Positions 22,568 through 30,120 of a DNA stretch of 56,177 nucleotides are shown one piece after another. The notes under the pieces are model-generated. The model saw only the letters and a program-made list of their open reading frames with translations, was not told where the DNA came from and did not search any database. The first letter of the stretch is position 1; every line of letters starts with the position of its first letter. The position numbers and the translations under genes are program-made. The stretch lies in the NCBI RefSeq assembly GCF_003149045.1, contig NZ_QGDU01000024.1, positions 1 through 56,177 on the forward strand, given 5' to 3'. The DNA comes from Fibrobacter sp. UWR4. Its GTDB lineage: Bacteria > Fibrobacterota > Fibrobacteria > Fibrobacterales > Fibrobacteraceae.

Positions 22568-22582
22568 TGGATATTTTGTCCA
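22568..22582 (+). promoter_or_regulatory. Xylan-locus dyad, site 6, without a gene
   Basis: TGGATA-TTT-TGTCCA, extended to ATGGATA...TGTCCAT. No xylanolytic gene follows. About 90 bases downstream is a complete terminator (22671-22706). The stretch 22583-22670 has no convincing reading frame; a possible 65-residue frame starting at 22567 crosses the terminator and resembles nothing. Either a gene was lost between promoter and terminator, or a short RNA is made. The rest of the gap up to 22957 is AT-rich and probably holds the rplM promoter. Confidence 0.65.
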
Positions 22583-22670
22583 TAGAAACTTTGTTTATGC
22601 CAGGTAACAATAATCCAATCGGAAATATCTTTAAGGATGTAATAGAAATCCTAATCCAAAACACCAAACA

Positions 22671-22706
22671 AAGGGCCCCGTGGCGTACGCTGCGGGTCCC
22701 TTTTTT
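22671..22706 (+). terminator. Terminator of the geneless unit
   Basis: AAGGGCCCCG pairs with CGGGTCCCTT (one mismatch) around an inner palindrome GCGTACGC, followed by TTTTTT. Confidence 0.85.
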
Positions 22707-22917
22707 ATGTCATGCAGCCCCAGGTCGTGCAGAAATTGTTTGCGTTGACCGCTTAGTGTTTTGACGCTTTAATTTGATAAAAAAGCTATTATAATTGTTA
22801 TGATTATATGAATTGACGGAATCAAAAACCCGTAAACTACGGACTTTTTATAAAAAACGAACTTTTTTACCCTTGCTTCCCTTGTATTTTTCTTCTAAAT
22901 TTAGCCCAGCAATTTCA

Positions 22918-22934
22918 CGGGGCAAGTCGCCCCG
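22918..22934 (+). promoter_or_regulatory. Leader hairpin before rplM
   Basis: CGGGGC-AAGTC-GCCCCG lies 24 bases before the rplM start. Leaders of L13/S9 operons in several bacteria bind a ribosomal protein to control translation. This stem is a candidate for such a site; its identity is inference. Confidence 0.45.
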
Positions 22935-22957
22935 GAATAACTTATCAAAGGATTTAC

Positions 22958-23386
22958 ATGAAGACTATTACGGTAAACCCGAGCAAGGTCGAACGCAAGT
23001 GGAAGCTTGTGGACGCCGCTAACAAGCCGATGGGTCGCGTTGCAACTGAAGTTGCTCGTATCCTCATGGGCAAGAACAAGGCCATCTTCTCCCCGAATGT
23101 CGACACTGGTGACTTCGTGGTTGTGATCAATGCAGAAAAGGTTGCAGTTACTGGCAACAAGATGCTGAAGAAGGAATACTTCCACCACACCGGTATGATC
23201 TCTGGTGAACGCTGGATCAACTTCGCAGACCTTCTTGCTAAGCACCCGACCGCACCGCTTGAAGCTGCTATCTGGGGCATGCTCCCGCACAGCGCTCTCG
23301 GTCACAAGATGATCAAGAAACTCAAAATCTATGCCGGTGCAGAACATCCGCACGCAGCACAGAATCCCGAAGTCGTAGACTTGTAA
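22958..23386 (+). CDS. rplM: 50S ribosomal protein L13
   Basis: A 142-residue L13 of normal length, an early-assembly protein of the large subunit. Typical segments are WKLVDAANKPMGRVATEVARIL, NPSKVERKW, GDFVVVINAEKVAVTGNK, HTGMISGERW and IWGMLPHSALGHKMIKKLKIYAGAEHPHAAQNPE. The ATG at 22958 follows CAAAGGATTTAC. rpsI follows 21 bases after the stop, the conserved L13-S9 pair. Codon use is strongly biased towards GAA, AAG and CTC, as in highly expressed genes. Confidence 0.98.
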   Translation: MKTITVNPSKVERKWKLVDAANKPMGRVATEVARILMGKNKAIFSPNVDTGDFVVVINAEKVAVTGNKMLKKEYFHHTGMISGERWINFADLLAKHPTAPLEAAIWGMLPHSALGHKMIKKLKIYAGAEHPHAAQNPEVVDL

Positions 23387-23407
23387 TTTAGAACGGAGGA
23401 TACCTCT

Positions 23408-23812
23408 ATCGCTACCGCAAAGAATAAGAAGATCTACCGTGGCACTGGCCGCCGCAAGAACGCTATTGCTGCTGTGATCCTGAAGCCGGGTTCCGGCAAG
23501 CGCACTATCAATGGTCGTGATTTTAAGGATTACTTCCACTCTGAAGTGCAGAACATGATCGCCAACCTTCCGTTCGCCATCCTCGGCAACGCAGAAGAAT
23601 GGGACGTCGAAGTTACCGCTCGTGGCGGTGGCATCGCCGGCCAGATGGGCGCTGTCCGTCTTGGCATTGCACGCGCACTCGTTGCTAACGACGCTGAAGT
23701 TAAGCCGGCTCTGAAGAAGGAAGGCTTGATGACTCGTGACGCACGTGCCGTTGAACGTAAGAAGTTCGGCCGCAAGAAGGCTCGTAAGAACTTCCAGTTC
23801 TCCAAGCGCTAA
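23408..23812 (+). CDS. rpsI: 30S ribosomal protein S9 (apparent AUC start)
   Basis: A 134-residue S9 with YRGTGRRKNAIAAVILKPGSG, GRDFKDYF, GGGIAGQMGAVRLGIARAL and the basic end RKKFGRKKARKNFQFSKR, whose tail reaches the decoding site. No ATG, GTG or TTG lies in frame between the upstream in-frame stop (23384-23386) and GTG 23474, and starting there would delete the conserved YRGTGRRKNAIA segment. GGAGG (23395-23399) sits 8 bases before ATC at 23408, which reads ATC-GCT-ACC-GCA-AAG. The likely start is therefore AUC, or an ATG changed by a one-base error. AUC/AUU starts are known from infC, where they allow control. A terminator follows. Confidence 0.93.
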   Translation: MATAKNKKIYRGTGRRKNAIAAVILKPGSGKRTINGRDFKDYFHSEVQNMIANLPFAILGNAEEWDVEVTARGGGIAGQMGAVRLGIARALVANDAEVKPALKKEGLMTRDARAVERKKFGRKKARKNFQFSKR

Positions 23813-23834
23813 TCGATCATTCGATTTTCAAAGG

Positions 23835-23867
23835 AAAGTCCTCGCGTCTGCGGGGGCTTTTCTTTTT
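23835..23867 (+). terminator. Terminator after rpsI
   Basis: AAAGTCCTCGC pairs with GCGGGGGCTTT (wobble and one mismatch) with a GTCT loop and a TTTTCTTTTTT tail. Confidence 0.85.
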
Positions 23868-23882
23868 TCTATCATTGGATAT

Positions 23883-24623
23883 ATGGCGTTAAATACCGAA
23901 ATCTTCAATCGCACCATCCGTCTTGTGGGTAACGAGACGATGGATGCCATCACCCAGAAGCGGGTGATTATCTTTGGTGTGGGCGGTGTCGGTAGCTGGT
24001 GTGCCGAAAGCCTGATCCGTTCCGGAATCCATCACTTGACGATGGTGGATTCAGACGACGTAAATGTCACCAATGTAAATCGCCAACTGATGGCTACCAC
24101 CAGGACGGTGGGGCAGGTAAAAGTCAATGTGCTTCGTGACCGTCTGCTGGAAATCAACCCCGACGCACAAATCGAGGCTCGGGCGGAACTCTACAGCGAA
24201 GCGACCGGCGAGAGTTTCCATCTGGAAGATTACGACTACATCATCGACGCCATTGATAGCCTGGATTGCAAGATGCATCTGTTGATGAACGCTTCCCGCA
24301 CGAAGGCCAAGGTGTTTTCCTCCATGGGGGCTGCCCTCAAGATGGATCCCACCAAGATCCATGTGGCGGAATTCTGGGATGTCAAAGGCTGCCCGCTGGC
24401 CCGTGCCCTTCGGGACAAGTTCAAGAAGTGGCAATTGAAACCCGCCAAGAAAATCAAGTGTGTCTATAGCGAGGAACTGCTGAAAAACCTCGGTGGCATT
24501 CCCGAAAACGACGGCGCCCCGGCGGAGTTCCATAAGGTGGCCTACAACGGCACCATGGCTCACGCTGTTGCCATTTTCGGTTTTACCATCGCAGGACTTG
24601 TTATGCAGGATATTTGCCGTTAG
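23883..24623 (+). CDS. tcdA: tRNA threonylcarbamoyladenosine dehydratase-like E1 protein
   Basis: A 246-residue ThiF/E1-like ATP-binding enzyme. TcdA cyclises threonylcarbamoyl-adenosine at tRNA position 37 using ATP. Visible features are FNRTIRLVG at the start, the nucleotide-binding loop IFGVGGVGSWCAESLIRSG (about residues 24-42), DSDDVNVTNVNRQ (about 50-62) with the adenylate-binding Asp/Asn/Arg, and DYDYIIDAIDSLDCK. Length matches the short E. coli TcdA type, without a rhodanese domain. The start at 23883 was chosen because the preceding frame runs back through the rpsI terminator. The gene lies alone between the two ribosomal operons. Confidence 0.88.
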   Translation: MALNTEIFNRTIRLVGNETMDAITQKRVIIFGVGGVGSWCAESLIRSGIHHLTMVDSDDVNVTNVNRQLMATTRTVGQVKVNVLRDRLLEINPDAQIEARAELYSEATGESFHLEDYDYIIDAIDSLDCKMHLLMNASRTKAKVFSSMGAALKMDPTKIHVAEFWDVKGCPLARALRDKFKKWQLKPAKKIKCVYSEELLKNLGGIPENDGAPAEFHKVAYNGTMAHAVAIFGFTIAGLVMQDICR

Positions 24624-24750
24624 GGGTAAAATTTCCGCGAAAAATACCCCTAATTTCCCTTCGTTAGGTGCATTGGACCCTTTCAAAGATTCTTCTTTTT
24701 TCTAAATTTGTGCCAGCTCGGACAATTACGCCCGGGTGTAAATCAAATCA

Positions 24751-24810
24751 CCGGTCTGTGAGAGTCGCTTCGGTGGCACGAGAGTGCTTGGCGCCTTAGT
24801 CCCAGACCGG
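24751..24810 (+). promoter_or_regulatory. Structured rpsB leader
   Basis: CCGGTCTG (24751-24758) pairs with CAGACCGG (24803-24810), enclosing about 44 bases that can form inner helices around GTCGCTTCGGTGGC and GTGCTTGGCGCC. The element ends 30 bases before the rpsB start. S2-operon leaders in many phyla are autoregulated by S2; this multi-helix junction is a good candidate for that role in Fibrobacter. The region 24624-24750 before it is the likely promoter. Confidence 0.6.
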
Positions 24811-24840
24811 GTAGAAACAACCGAAAAAAGGAATATCATT

Positions 24841-25575
24841 ATGGCAAATCTGCCTTCCGTTGAAGACCTGCTTGCTGCAGGTTCCCACTTTGGTCACCAG
24901 ACTCAGCGTTGGAATCCGAAGATGAAGCCCTACATCTTGGCTGAAAAGAACGGCATCTACGTTCTTAACCTGTCCAAGACTCGCGACCTCCTCGAAGTTG
25001 CTGCCGCTGCTGCAAAGAAGATCTCCGAATCCGGTAAGACCGTTCTTTTCGTTGGTACCAAGCCGACCGCTCGTCAGTGCGTTCTCGATGCAGCTGCATC
25101 CTGCAACCAGTTCTCCGTTACCAACCGTTGGTTGGGCGGTATGCTGACTAACTTCCAGACCGTTCGTAAGTCCATCAAGAAGATTGACAAGATCGACGCT
25201 ATGGAACAGGACGGCACTTTCCAGGTCCTCGGTAAGAAGGAAGTCCTGGACAAGACTCGCGAACGCACCAAGCTCCTCGAAGTGTTCGGTGGCATCCGCG
25301 AAATGGTGAACCTTCCGGGCCTCCTGGTCGTGACCGACCTCGCTCACGAAAAGATCGCCGTTGCTGAAGCACGTCGTCTTCACATTCCTATCATCGGCAT
25401 TTGCGATACTAACGTTGATCCGACCCTCGTTGACTACCCGATTCCGGCTAACGACGACGCAGTGAAGTCCCTGAAGCTCATCGTGGACTACATTGCTTCC
25501 AACGTTGCTCCTCGCTCTGTCGAAAAGAAGTCCAAGGAAGAAATCAAGAAGTTTGATAACGGTGAGGACAAGTAA
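24841..25575 (+). CDS. rpsB: 30S ribosomal protein S2
   Basis: A 244-residue S2 of usual length. Recognisable parts are LPSVEDLLAAGSHFGHQTQR, WNPKMKPYI, GIYVLNLSKT, VLFVGTKP, NRWLGGMLTNFQTV, GIREMVNLPGLLVVTDL and IGICDTNVDPTLVDYPIPAN. S2 joins the small subunit late and helps hold S1. The ATG at 24841 follows AAAAAAGGAATATCATT. tsf follows 2 bases after the stop, the conserved rpsB-tsf order. Confidence 0.98.
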   Translation: MANLPSVEDLLAAGSHFGHQTQRWNPKMKPYILAEKNGIYVLNLSKTRDLLEVAAAAAKKISESGKTVLFVGTKPTARQCVLDAAASCNQFSVTNRWLGGMLTNFQTVRKSIKKIDKIDAMEQDGTFQVLGKKEVLDKTRERTKLLEVFGGIREMVNLPGLLVVTDLAHEKIAVAEARRLHIPIIGICDTNVDPTLVDYPIPANDDAVKSLKLIVDYIASNVAPRSVEKKSKEEIKKFDNGEDK

Positions 25576-25577
25576 TC

Positions 25578-26462
25578 ATGGCTGCTATTACCGCTTCTCT
25601 CGTAAATGAACTCCGTCAGAAGACTGGCGTAGGCATGATGCAGTGCAAGAAGGCTCTCACCGAAACTGACGGTGATCTGGACAAGGCAGTTGAACTTCTC
25701 CGTAAGCAGGGTGCTGCTGTTGCTGCAAAGCGCGCAGACAAGGCTGCCAAGGAAGGTCGTATCTACTTGGTCGAAACCGCTGATAAGGCTGCTGCTTTCG
25801 AACTGTCCTGCGAAACCGAACCGGTTTCCAACAACGATGACTTCGTTGCTCTCGCAGCTCTCGCTGTGAAGGCTGTGGAAACTCAGGCTATCGCTTCTGT
25901 TGAAGACCTGAAGGCTGCTACCGTTGATGGCAAGAAGATTAACGACGTTCTCCAGGACGTTCTCGTTAAGATTCAGGAAAACATCGACTTCCGTAAGTAT
26001 GCTGAACTCAAGAAGTCTGCAAACTCCGTGTTCGGTGTTTACAGCCACATGAAGGGCAAGATCGGCGTTATCACCGAACTGGCTTACGAAGGCTCTGCCG
26101 ACGAAGCTGCTCTCAAGGCTGCTGCTAAGGACATCGCAATGCAGGCTGCTGCATTCGCTCCGGTTGCTCTGAACGACGCTGCTGTTCCTGCCGAAACTAT
26201 CGAAAAGGAACGCGAAATCGCTAAGGCTCAGATCGAAGCTTCTGGTAAGGCTACCAAGCCCGAATTCGTTGAACGTCAGATCGAAGGCCGCGTGGCTAAG
26301 GTTCTGAAGGAAATCGTTCTCGAAGACCAGGAATTCTTCATGTCTGAAAAGAACCCGAAGAAGCTCGCTGTCAAGGACTACCTCCAGGAAGTCGTTGCAA
26401 AGCAGCTTGGCCTTTCTTCCCTGAAGGTCGTAAACTTCATCCGCTTCGAACGCGGTAACTAA
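25578..26462 (+). CDS. tsf: Elongation factor Ts
   Basis: A 294-residue EF-Ts, the nucleotide-exchange factor for EF-Tu. The N-terminal UBA-like part has LVNELRQKTGVGMMQCKKAL, with the near-universal T-G-V/A-G-M-M-x-C-K-K-A-L. The core has EGRIYLV, ELSCETEPVSNNDDFVALA (the TDFV-type EF-Tu contact) and KIGVITEL. The C-terminal part has EDQEFFMSEKNPKKLAVKDYL. Codon bias is strong. Two AGTAGACAGTAG repeats and a terminator follow. Confidence 0.98.
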   Translation: MAAITASLVNELRQKTGVGMMQCKKALTETDGDLDKAVELLRKQGAAVAAKRADKAAKEGRIYLVETADKAAAFELSCETEPVSNNDDFVALAALAVKAVETQAIASVEDLKAATVDGKKINDVLQDVLVKIQENIDFRKYAELKKSANSVFGVYSHMKGKIGVITELAYEGSADEAALKAAAKDIAMQAAAFAPVALNDAAVPAETIEKEREIAKAQIEASGKATKPEFVERQIEGRVAKVLKEIVLEDQEFFMSEKNPKKLAVKDYLQEVVAKQLGLSSLKVVNFIRFERGN

Positions 26463-26464
26463 CG

Positions 26465-26497
26465 AGTAGACAGTAGGAAGTTGGCAGTAGACAGTAG
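26465..26497. repeat. Dispersed AGTAGACAGTAG repeat, copies 1-2
   Basis: AGTAGACAGTAG occurs at 26465-26476 and 26486-26497, separated by GAAGTTGGC. The same 12-mer, again followed by TTGG and a TAGACAGT motif, lies after tatA at 46840-46863. The intervening AGTAGGAAGT is the complement of the repeat unit found before tatC. Confidence 0.8.
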
Positions 26498-26576
26498 TGT
26501 CTGATGCTGCTTCCGACTTTCATCACGAGTTGGTAAAAGAGATTTTTGCACTTGGTTGCAAGTCACTTTTAGAAAG

Positions 26577-26603
26577 GACCGTTCCCCCGGGAGCGGTCTT
26601 TTT
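26577..26603 (+). terminator. Terminator after tsf
   Basis: GACCG-T-TCCC pairs with GGGA-GCGGTC, followed by TTTTTC. It separates rpsB-tsf from pyrH. Confidence 0.85.
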
Positions 26604-26665
26604 CATTTCTCAACCACTAACCACTAATCACTTTACTATATTGCTCCTAAATACGGAGTTTTATT

Positions 26666-27373
26666 ATGGCTAAGTTTAATAGAGTTTTGCTCAAGCTGAG
26701 CGGAGAAGCTTTGGCCGGAGCCAAGGGCCACGGAATCGACAACGACATCCTGAACGAAATGGCGTCTGAAATTGCCGACGTTGTTCGCAAGGGTGTAGGT
26801 GTTGCTCTGGTCATTGGCGGTGGCAACATGATTCGTGGCGTAAGCGCCAGCGCAGGTGGCATGAACCGCGCTCAGGGCGATGCCATGGGCATGCTTGGTA
26901 CTGTGATGAATGGTCTCGCCATGCAGGATGCCCTGGACAAGCAGGGAATCAATTCTGTGGTCATGAGCGCCATCCGCATGGAACCCATCTGCGAATTTTT
27001 CAACCGCCGTCGCGCCATTGAACTTCTTGCAAATGGTTCTGTGGTTATTTTCTCCGCAGGTACCGGCAATCCGTTCTTCACCACCGACAGCTGTGCAGCA
27101 CTTCGCGCCATTGAAAGTGAATGCGACGTGATCATGAAGGTGACCAAGGTGGACGGCATCTATTCTGCTGACCCCATGAAGGATCCTACAGCAACCCGCT
27201 TTGACGACATTACCTATCAGGAAGTGATCGCCCGCGGACTTAAGGTGATGGACACCGCTGCCGTCGCTCTGTGCATGGAACACAATATGCCCATTTTTGT
27301 GTTCAAAATGGAAAAGGGCTGCTTGACTCAGGCCGCCGTTGAAGGTAATTTAGGAACACTGGTGCACTGCTAA
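26666..27373 (+). CDS. pyrH: UMP kinase
   Basis: A 235-residue bacterial hexameric UMP kinase, converting UMP to UDP with ATP in the cytoplasm. Signature parts are RVLLKLSGEALAG (residues 6-18), VVIGGGN-type ALVIGGGNMIRG (about 49-60), GDAMGMLGTVMNGLAMQDAL, ICEFFNRRRAI, VVIFSAGTGNPFFTTDSCAA and KVTKVDGIYSADPMKDPTATRFD. Length is normal. It begins the pyrH-frr-uppS-cdsA group. Confidence 0.97.
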   Translation: MAKFNRVLLKLSGEALAGAKGHGIDNDILNEMASEIADVVRKGVGVALVIGGGNMIRGVSASAGGMNRAQGDAMGMLGTVMNGLAMQDALDKQGINSVVMSAIRMEPICEFFNRRRAIELLANGSVVIFSAGTGNPFFTTDSCAALRAIESECDVIMKVTKVDGIYSADPMKDPTATRFDDITYQEVIARGLKVMDTAAVALCMEHNMPIFVFKMEKGCLTQAAVEGNLGTLVHC

Positions 27374-27407
27374 TCGCGCACCGCAAACTTTATATTAAGG
27401 TCTTATT

Positions 27408-27941
27408 ATGGCAGATTATTCTGAAAAGATGGCTAAGGCTATTGAAGCTACTGAACGCGAATTCTCCAAGATCCGTGCTGGCCAGGCTTCTCCCGCTATT
27501 CTCAACGACATTCGTATCGACTACTACGGTACTCCGACTCCCATTTCCCAGGTTGCAAAGGTTTCCGTTCCGGAACCTCGTATGCTCCTGGTCGCTCCGT
27601 GGGAAAAGGCTCTCGTTGACCTGATCGAAAAGGCTATCTACGCAGCAAACATCGGTCTTACCCCCATGAAGGACGGTAACTCCATCCGCGTCAGCCTCCC
27701 GATTCTCACTACCGAACGTCGTCAGGAACTGGCTAAGATCGCTCGCAAGCATGCAGAAGACGGCCGCGTTGCCATCCGCAACATCCGCCGCGATGCAAAC
27801 GATGCCATCAAGAAGGATAAGGAAATGCCTGAAGACGAAGCCAAGAAGCAGCAGGACGAAATCCAGAAGGCTACTGACAAGGCTATCGCTCAGATTGACG
27901 CTCTTCTCGCAGCAAAGGAAGCCGACATCCTTAAGGTTTAA
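27408..27941 (+). CDS. frr: Ribosome recycling factor
   Basis: A 177-residue RRF, slightly shorter than the usual 185. It splits post-termination ribosomes together with EF-G. Features are KMAKAIEATEREFSKIRAGQASPAIL, the hinge and domain II region YYGTPTPISQVAKVSVPEPRM, ANIGLTPMKDGNSIRVSLP, and the long helix RQELAKIARKHAEDGRVAIRNIRRDAND. It lies 34 bases after pyrH. Confidence 0.97.
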   Translation: MADYSEKMAKAIEATEREFSKIRAGQASPAILNDIRIDYYGTPTPISQVAKVSVPEPRMLLVAPWEKALVDLIEKAIYAANIGLTPMKDGNSIRVSLPILTTERRQELAKIARKHAEDGRVAIRNIRRDANDAIKKDKEMPEDEAKKQQDEIQKATDKAIAQIDALLAAKEADILKV

Positions 27942-27980
27942 TCCTTAGTTTGTTGGAAATAGGGATTCTAAGGGTAAAGC

Positions 27981-28691
27981 GTGGCAAATCAGCTTCGACA
28001 TGTAGCCATCATTATGGACGGCAATGGCCGTTGGGCCAAAAGCCGCGGTATGGAACGTTTCTTCGGTCACCGTAAGGGGACTGAGTCTACCATCGATGCC
28101 GTTGAAATGGGCGTAAACCTCAAACTCGAGCACATGACACTTTACGTGTTCAGTTCCGAAAACTGGGGACGCCCTTCCAAGGAAGTGGATTATTTGATGA
28201 ACCTTCTCATCGAGATGGTGGTGAAGGAAATTCCCGACCTGATGGAAAAGAATGTGAAGTTGACGGTGATCGGTAATATGGACCGCATTCCCGAAAAGCC
28301 CCGCGCAAGCCTGCAGTCCGCTATTGATGTGACTGCCAATAATACTGGCATGCAGTTGAACCTGGCAATCTCCTATGGTGGCCGACAGGAAATCGTAGGT
28401 GCTGTCAAGTCCATTGCCGCCCAGGTTGCCGCAGGCACCCTCAAGGTTGAGGACATCGACGAATCCCTCTTTGCAAAAAATCTTTACCTGAAGGGAGCTC
28501 CCGATCCGGATCTCATTATCCGTACCGGCGGCGAATTCAGACTTTCTAACTATTTGCTTTGGCAGGCCGCCTACAGTGAGTTCTATGTAACGGACACTCT
28601 GTGGCCGGACTTTACCAAGGAAGAATTCATGAAGGCGGTGGAGTTCTTTAATACTCGCGAACGCCGGTTTGGGAAGGTTCTTCATGAGTAA
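27981..28691 (+). CDS. uppS: Undecaprenyl diphosphate synthase (isoprenyl transferase)
   Basis: A 236-residue cis-prenyltransferase that makes the C55 carrier for cell-wall synthesis. It shows HVAIIMDGNGRWAKSRGMERFFGHRKG (with the Mg-binding Asp), LTLYVFSSENWGRP-like MTLYVFSSENWGRPSKEV, NLAISYGGRQEIV and PDLIIRTGGEFRLSNYLLWQAAYSEFY. The start is GTG at 27981. It overlaps cdsA by 8 bases. Confidence 0.97.
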   Translation: MANQLRHVAIIMDGNGRWAKSRGMERFFGHRKGTESTIDAVEMGVNLKLEHMTLYVFSSENWGRPSKEVDYLMNLLIEMVVKEIPDLMEKNVKLTVIGNMDRIPEKPRASLQSAIDVTANNTGMQLNLAISYGGRQEIVGAVKSIAAQVAAGTLKVEDIDESLFAKNLYLKGAPDPDLIIRTGGEFRLSNYLLWQAAYSEFYVTDTLWPDFTKEEFMKAVEFFNTRERRFGKVLHE

Positions 28692-29565
28692 TTTAGCACA
28701 GCGACTGATTACTGCGTTTATTGCCATTCCGTTAGTGTTTGGCCTTTTATGGTTTAACGATATTTCCCGTATTGCACTGATGTGCTTCCTGGGTGGCGTT
28801 GGCGCCTGGGAATGGGCTGGTATGGCTCGCAAGATGTACCAGGGCCCGGATATGCGAGCATATTCCTTTGTCGCATCCTTTGCGTTGACTCTTGCATGGG
28901 CTCTCTCCAAGGGCGGCTTCTTTGGACTGCCCGCTGTGCCTTGCGTTGTGGGCATGACCTGCGTTGTCATTTTTGCAGGCTACATCGGAATGGCTTACTC
29001 CAAGGTGAATATCGAAGTGCTGTTCCCCTGGCTGGTGATGCATATTGCGGCTCCGCTGTATGTGGGCCTCTGGGGAGGCATGAACGTCCTTATGATGGGT
29101 AACGGCCAGGGCCTTGAGCACTGCTATCCCTTTATCCTGGTGATGACCTCCATGTGGCTCTGTGACACCGTGGCTTACTTCTTCGGAAAGTTCGTTGCAG
29201 GCAAGGGCCCCTTCGGCCGTCATCTTTTTGCACCCAGCATTAGCCCCAAGAAGACTTGGGAAGGTTCCGTTGCTGGAACGGTCGCTACTGTGGCCTGGGT
29301 GGCTTATTGGGGCTCCTGCACTTCCGCTCTGTCCGCATTCAATGTGAACATTGACCTTGTGAAGGGCCTTGTCCTGGGCTTGCTCATTGCGATTTCCGGC
29401 CAGGCTGGCGACCTTTTGATGAGTGCTCTCAAACGTTGGAGCGGCACCAAGGATTCCGGCAACCTGTTCGTGGGCCACGGCGGCGTTCTGGACCGCTGCG
29501 ACTCCTTCTACCTCACGGCACCCATGCTCTATATTCTGCTGGACATGATGGAAAAGGTTGCATAA
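28684..29565 (+). CDS. cdsA: Phosphatidate cytidylyltransferase
   Basis: A 293-residue membrane enzyme making CDP-diacylglycerol, the precursor of phospholipids. The ATG at 28684 is inside the end of uppS (8-base overlap). There are about seven to eight hydrophobic segments. The C-terminal signature is visible: SPKKTWEGSVAG, SGQAGDLLMSALKRWSGTKDSGN and GHGGVLDRCDS. The order uppS-cdsA is conserved in many bacteria. A terminator follows. Confidence 0.96.
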   Translation: MSNLAQRLITAFIAIPLVFGLLWFNDISRIALMCFLGGVGAWEWAGMARKMYQGPDMRAYSFVASFALTLAWALSKGGFFGLPAVPCVVGMTCVVIFAGYIGMAYSKVNIEVLFPWLVMHIAAPLYVGLWGGMNVLMMGNGQGLEHCYPFILVMTSMWLCDTVAYFFGKFVAGKGPFGRHLFAPSISPKKTWEGSVAGTVATVAWVAYWGSCTSALSAFNVNIDLVKGLVLGLLIAISGQAGDLLMSALKRWSGTKDSGNLFVGHGGVLDRCDSFYLTAPMLYILLDMMEKVA

Positions 29566-29586
29566 ACAAAAAGCAAACTGTGTTGA

Positions 29587-29614
29587 AAAGGCCCGGTAAA
29601 AACCGGGTCTTTTC
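29587..29614 (+). terminator. Terminator after cdsA
   Basis: AAAGGCCCGGT pairs with ACCGGGTCTTT (one mismatch) with an AAA-type loop and a TTTT tail. It ends the pyrH-cdsA operon. Confidence 0.85.
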
Positions 29615-29627
29615 GTATATTTACGAT

Positions 29628-29726
29628 ATGAGTAAATACGAACCGCTTTGGAAATTTGTGAAGGACGCCGCAGCTAATAATGCTGCGACCTTCAAGCTGA
29701 CTTACGAAGAAATCGAGAAGGTTTAA
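29628..29726 (+). pseudogene. Truncated small protein, N-terminal part only
   Basis: A 32-residue frame, MSKYEPLWKFVKDAAANNAA then TFKLTYEEIEKV, ends at TAA. The pattern (KYxPLWxxV...FKLTYEEIE) matches the first half of a widespread family of about 65-residue small proteins that normally continue with a segment like PIDHSFL. That half is missing here, and an AT-richer gene of unknown type begins one base after the stop. This looks like a truncation at an insertion or deletion junction. The family is recalled by pattern; I do not know its function. Confidence 0.55.
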
Positions 29727-29727
29727 G

Positions 29728-30120
29728 ATGGGACTTGTCACGCCATTAGGGAAGTTGCATGTAACCATTGATGGTCGATATGCCATAATTGTTCCTTTTG
29801 CTCCTAATGGAGATTGTCACACAATCGCTTGCCAAATTGAAAACTATTCAGCTTCGTTAAATGATGGTATTGAATCTGGTGAATATTTAGAACTAAAAAG
29901 TTTTTATAAAGAAAATGTCAAACTATCTATAGGGATGATAGGGGACAGCGGCTTATCAACTTTTGATTATGAAAATGAATATCTAGATGATGGAGTTGCG
30001 TATTTAATTTTGCCTAAAACAAAAACGGAGAAATTTGTTTTTGGTGTTGCGTGGTTAAATAATTGTACCGAAGAAAATGAAGTGCAAACATGGTTCGGTG
30101 CTGATCCGATGGGTATGTGA
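29728..30120 (+). CDS. Hypothetical protein, AT-rich
   Basis: A 130-residue protein I do not recognise, beginning MGLVTPLGKLHVTIDGRYA and ending WFGADPMGM. It has no signal peptide or membrane segment and is rich in Glu, Asn and Tyr. Codon use (AAT, TTA, AGA-poor, many A/T third positions) differs clearly from cdsA and the dehydrogenase on either side, which suggests recent acquisition. Its stop overlaps the next start (TGATG). The adjoining truncated gene marks the left boundary of the foreign segment. Confidence 0.6.
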   Translation: MGLVTPLGKLHVTIDGRYAIIVPFAPNGDCHTIACQIENYSASLNDGIESGEYLELKSFYKENVKLSIGMIGDSGLSTFDYENEYLDDGVAYLILPKTKTEKFVFGVAWLNNCTEENEVQTWFGADPMGM

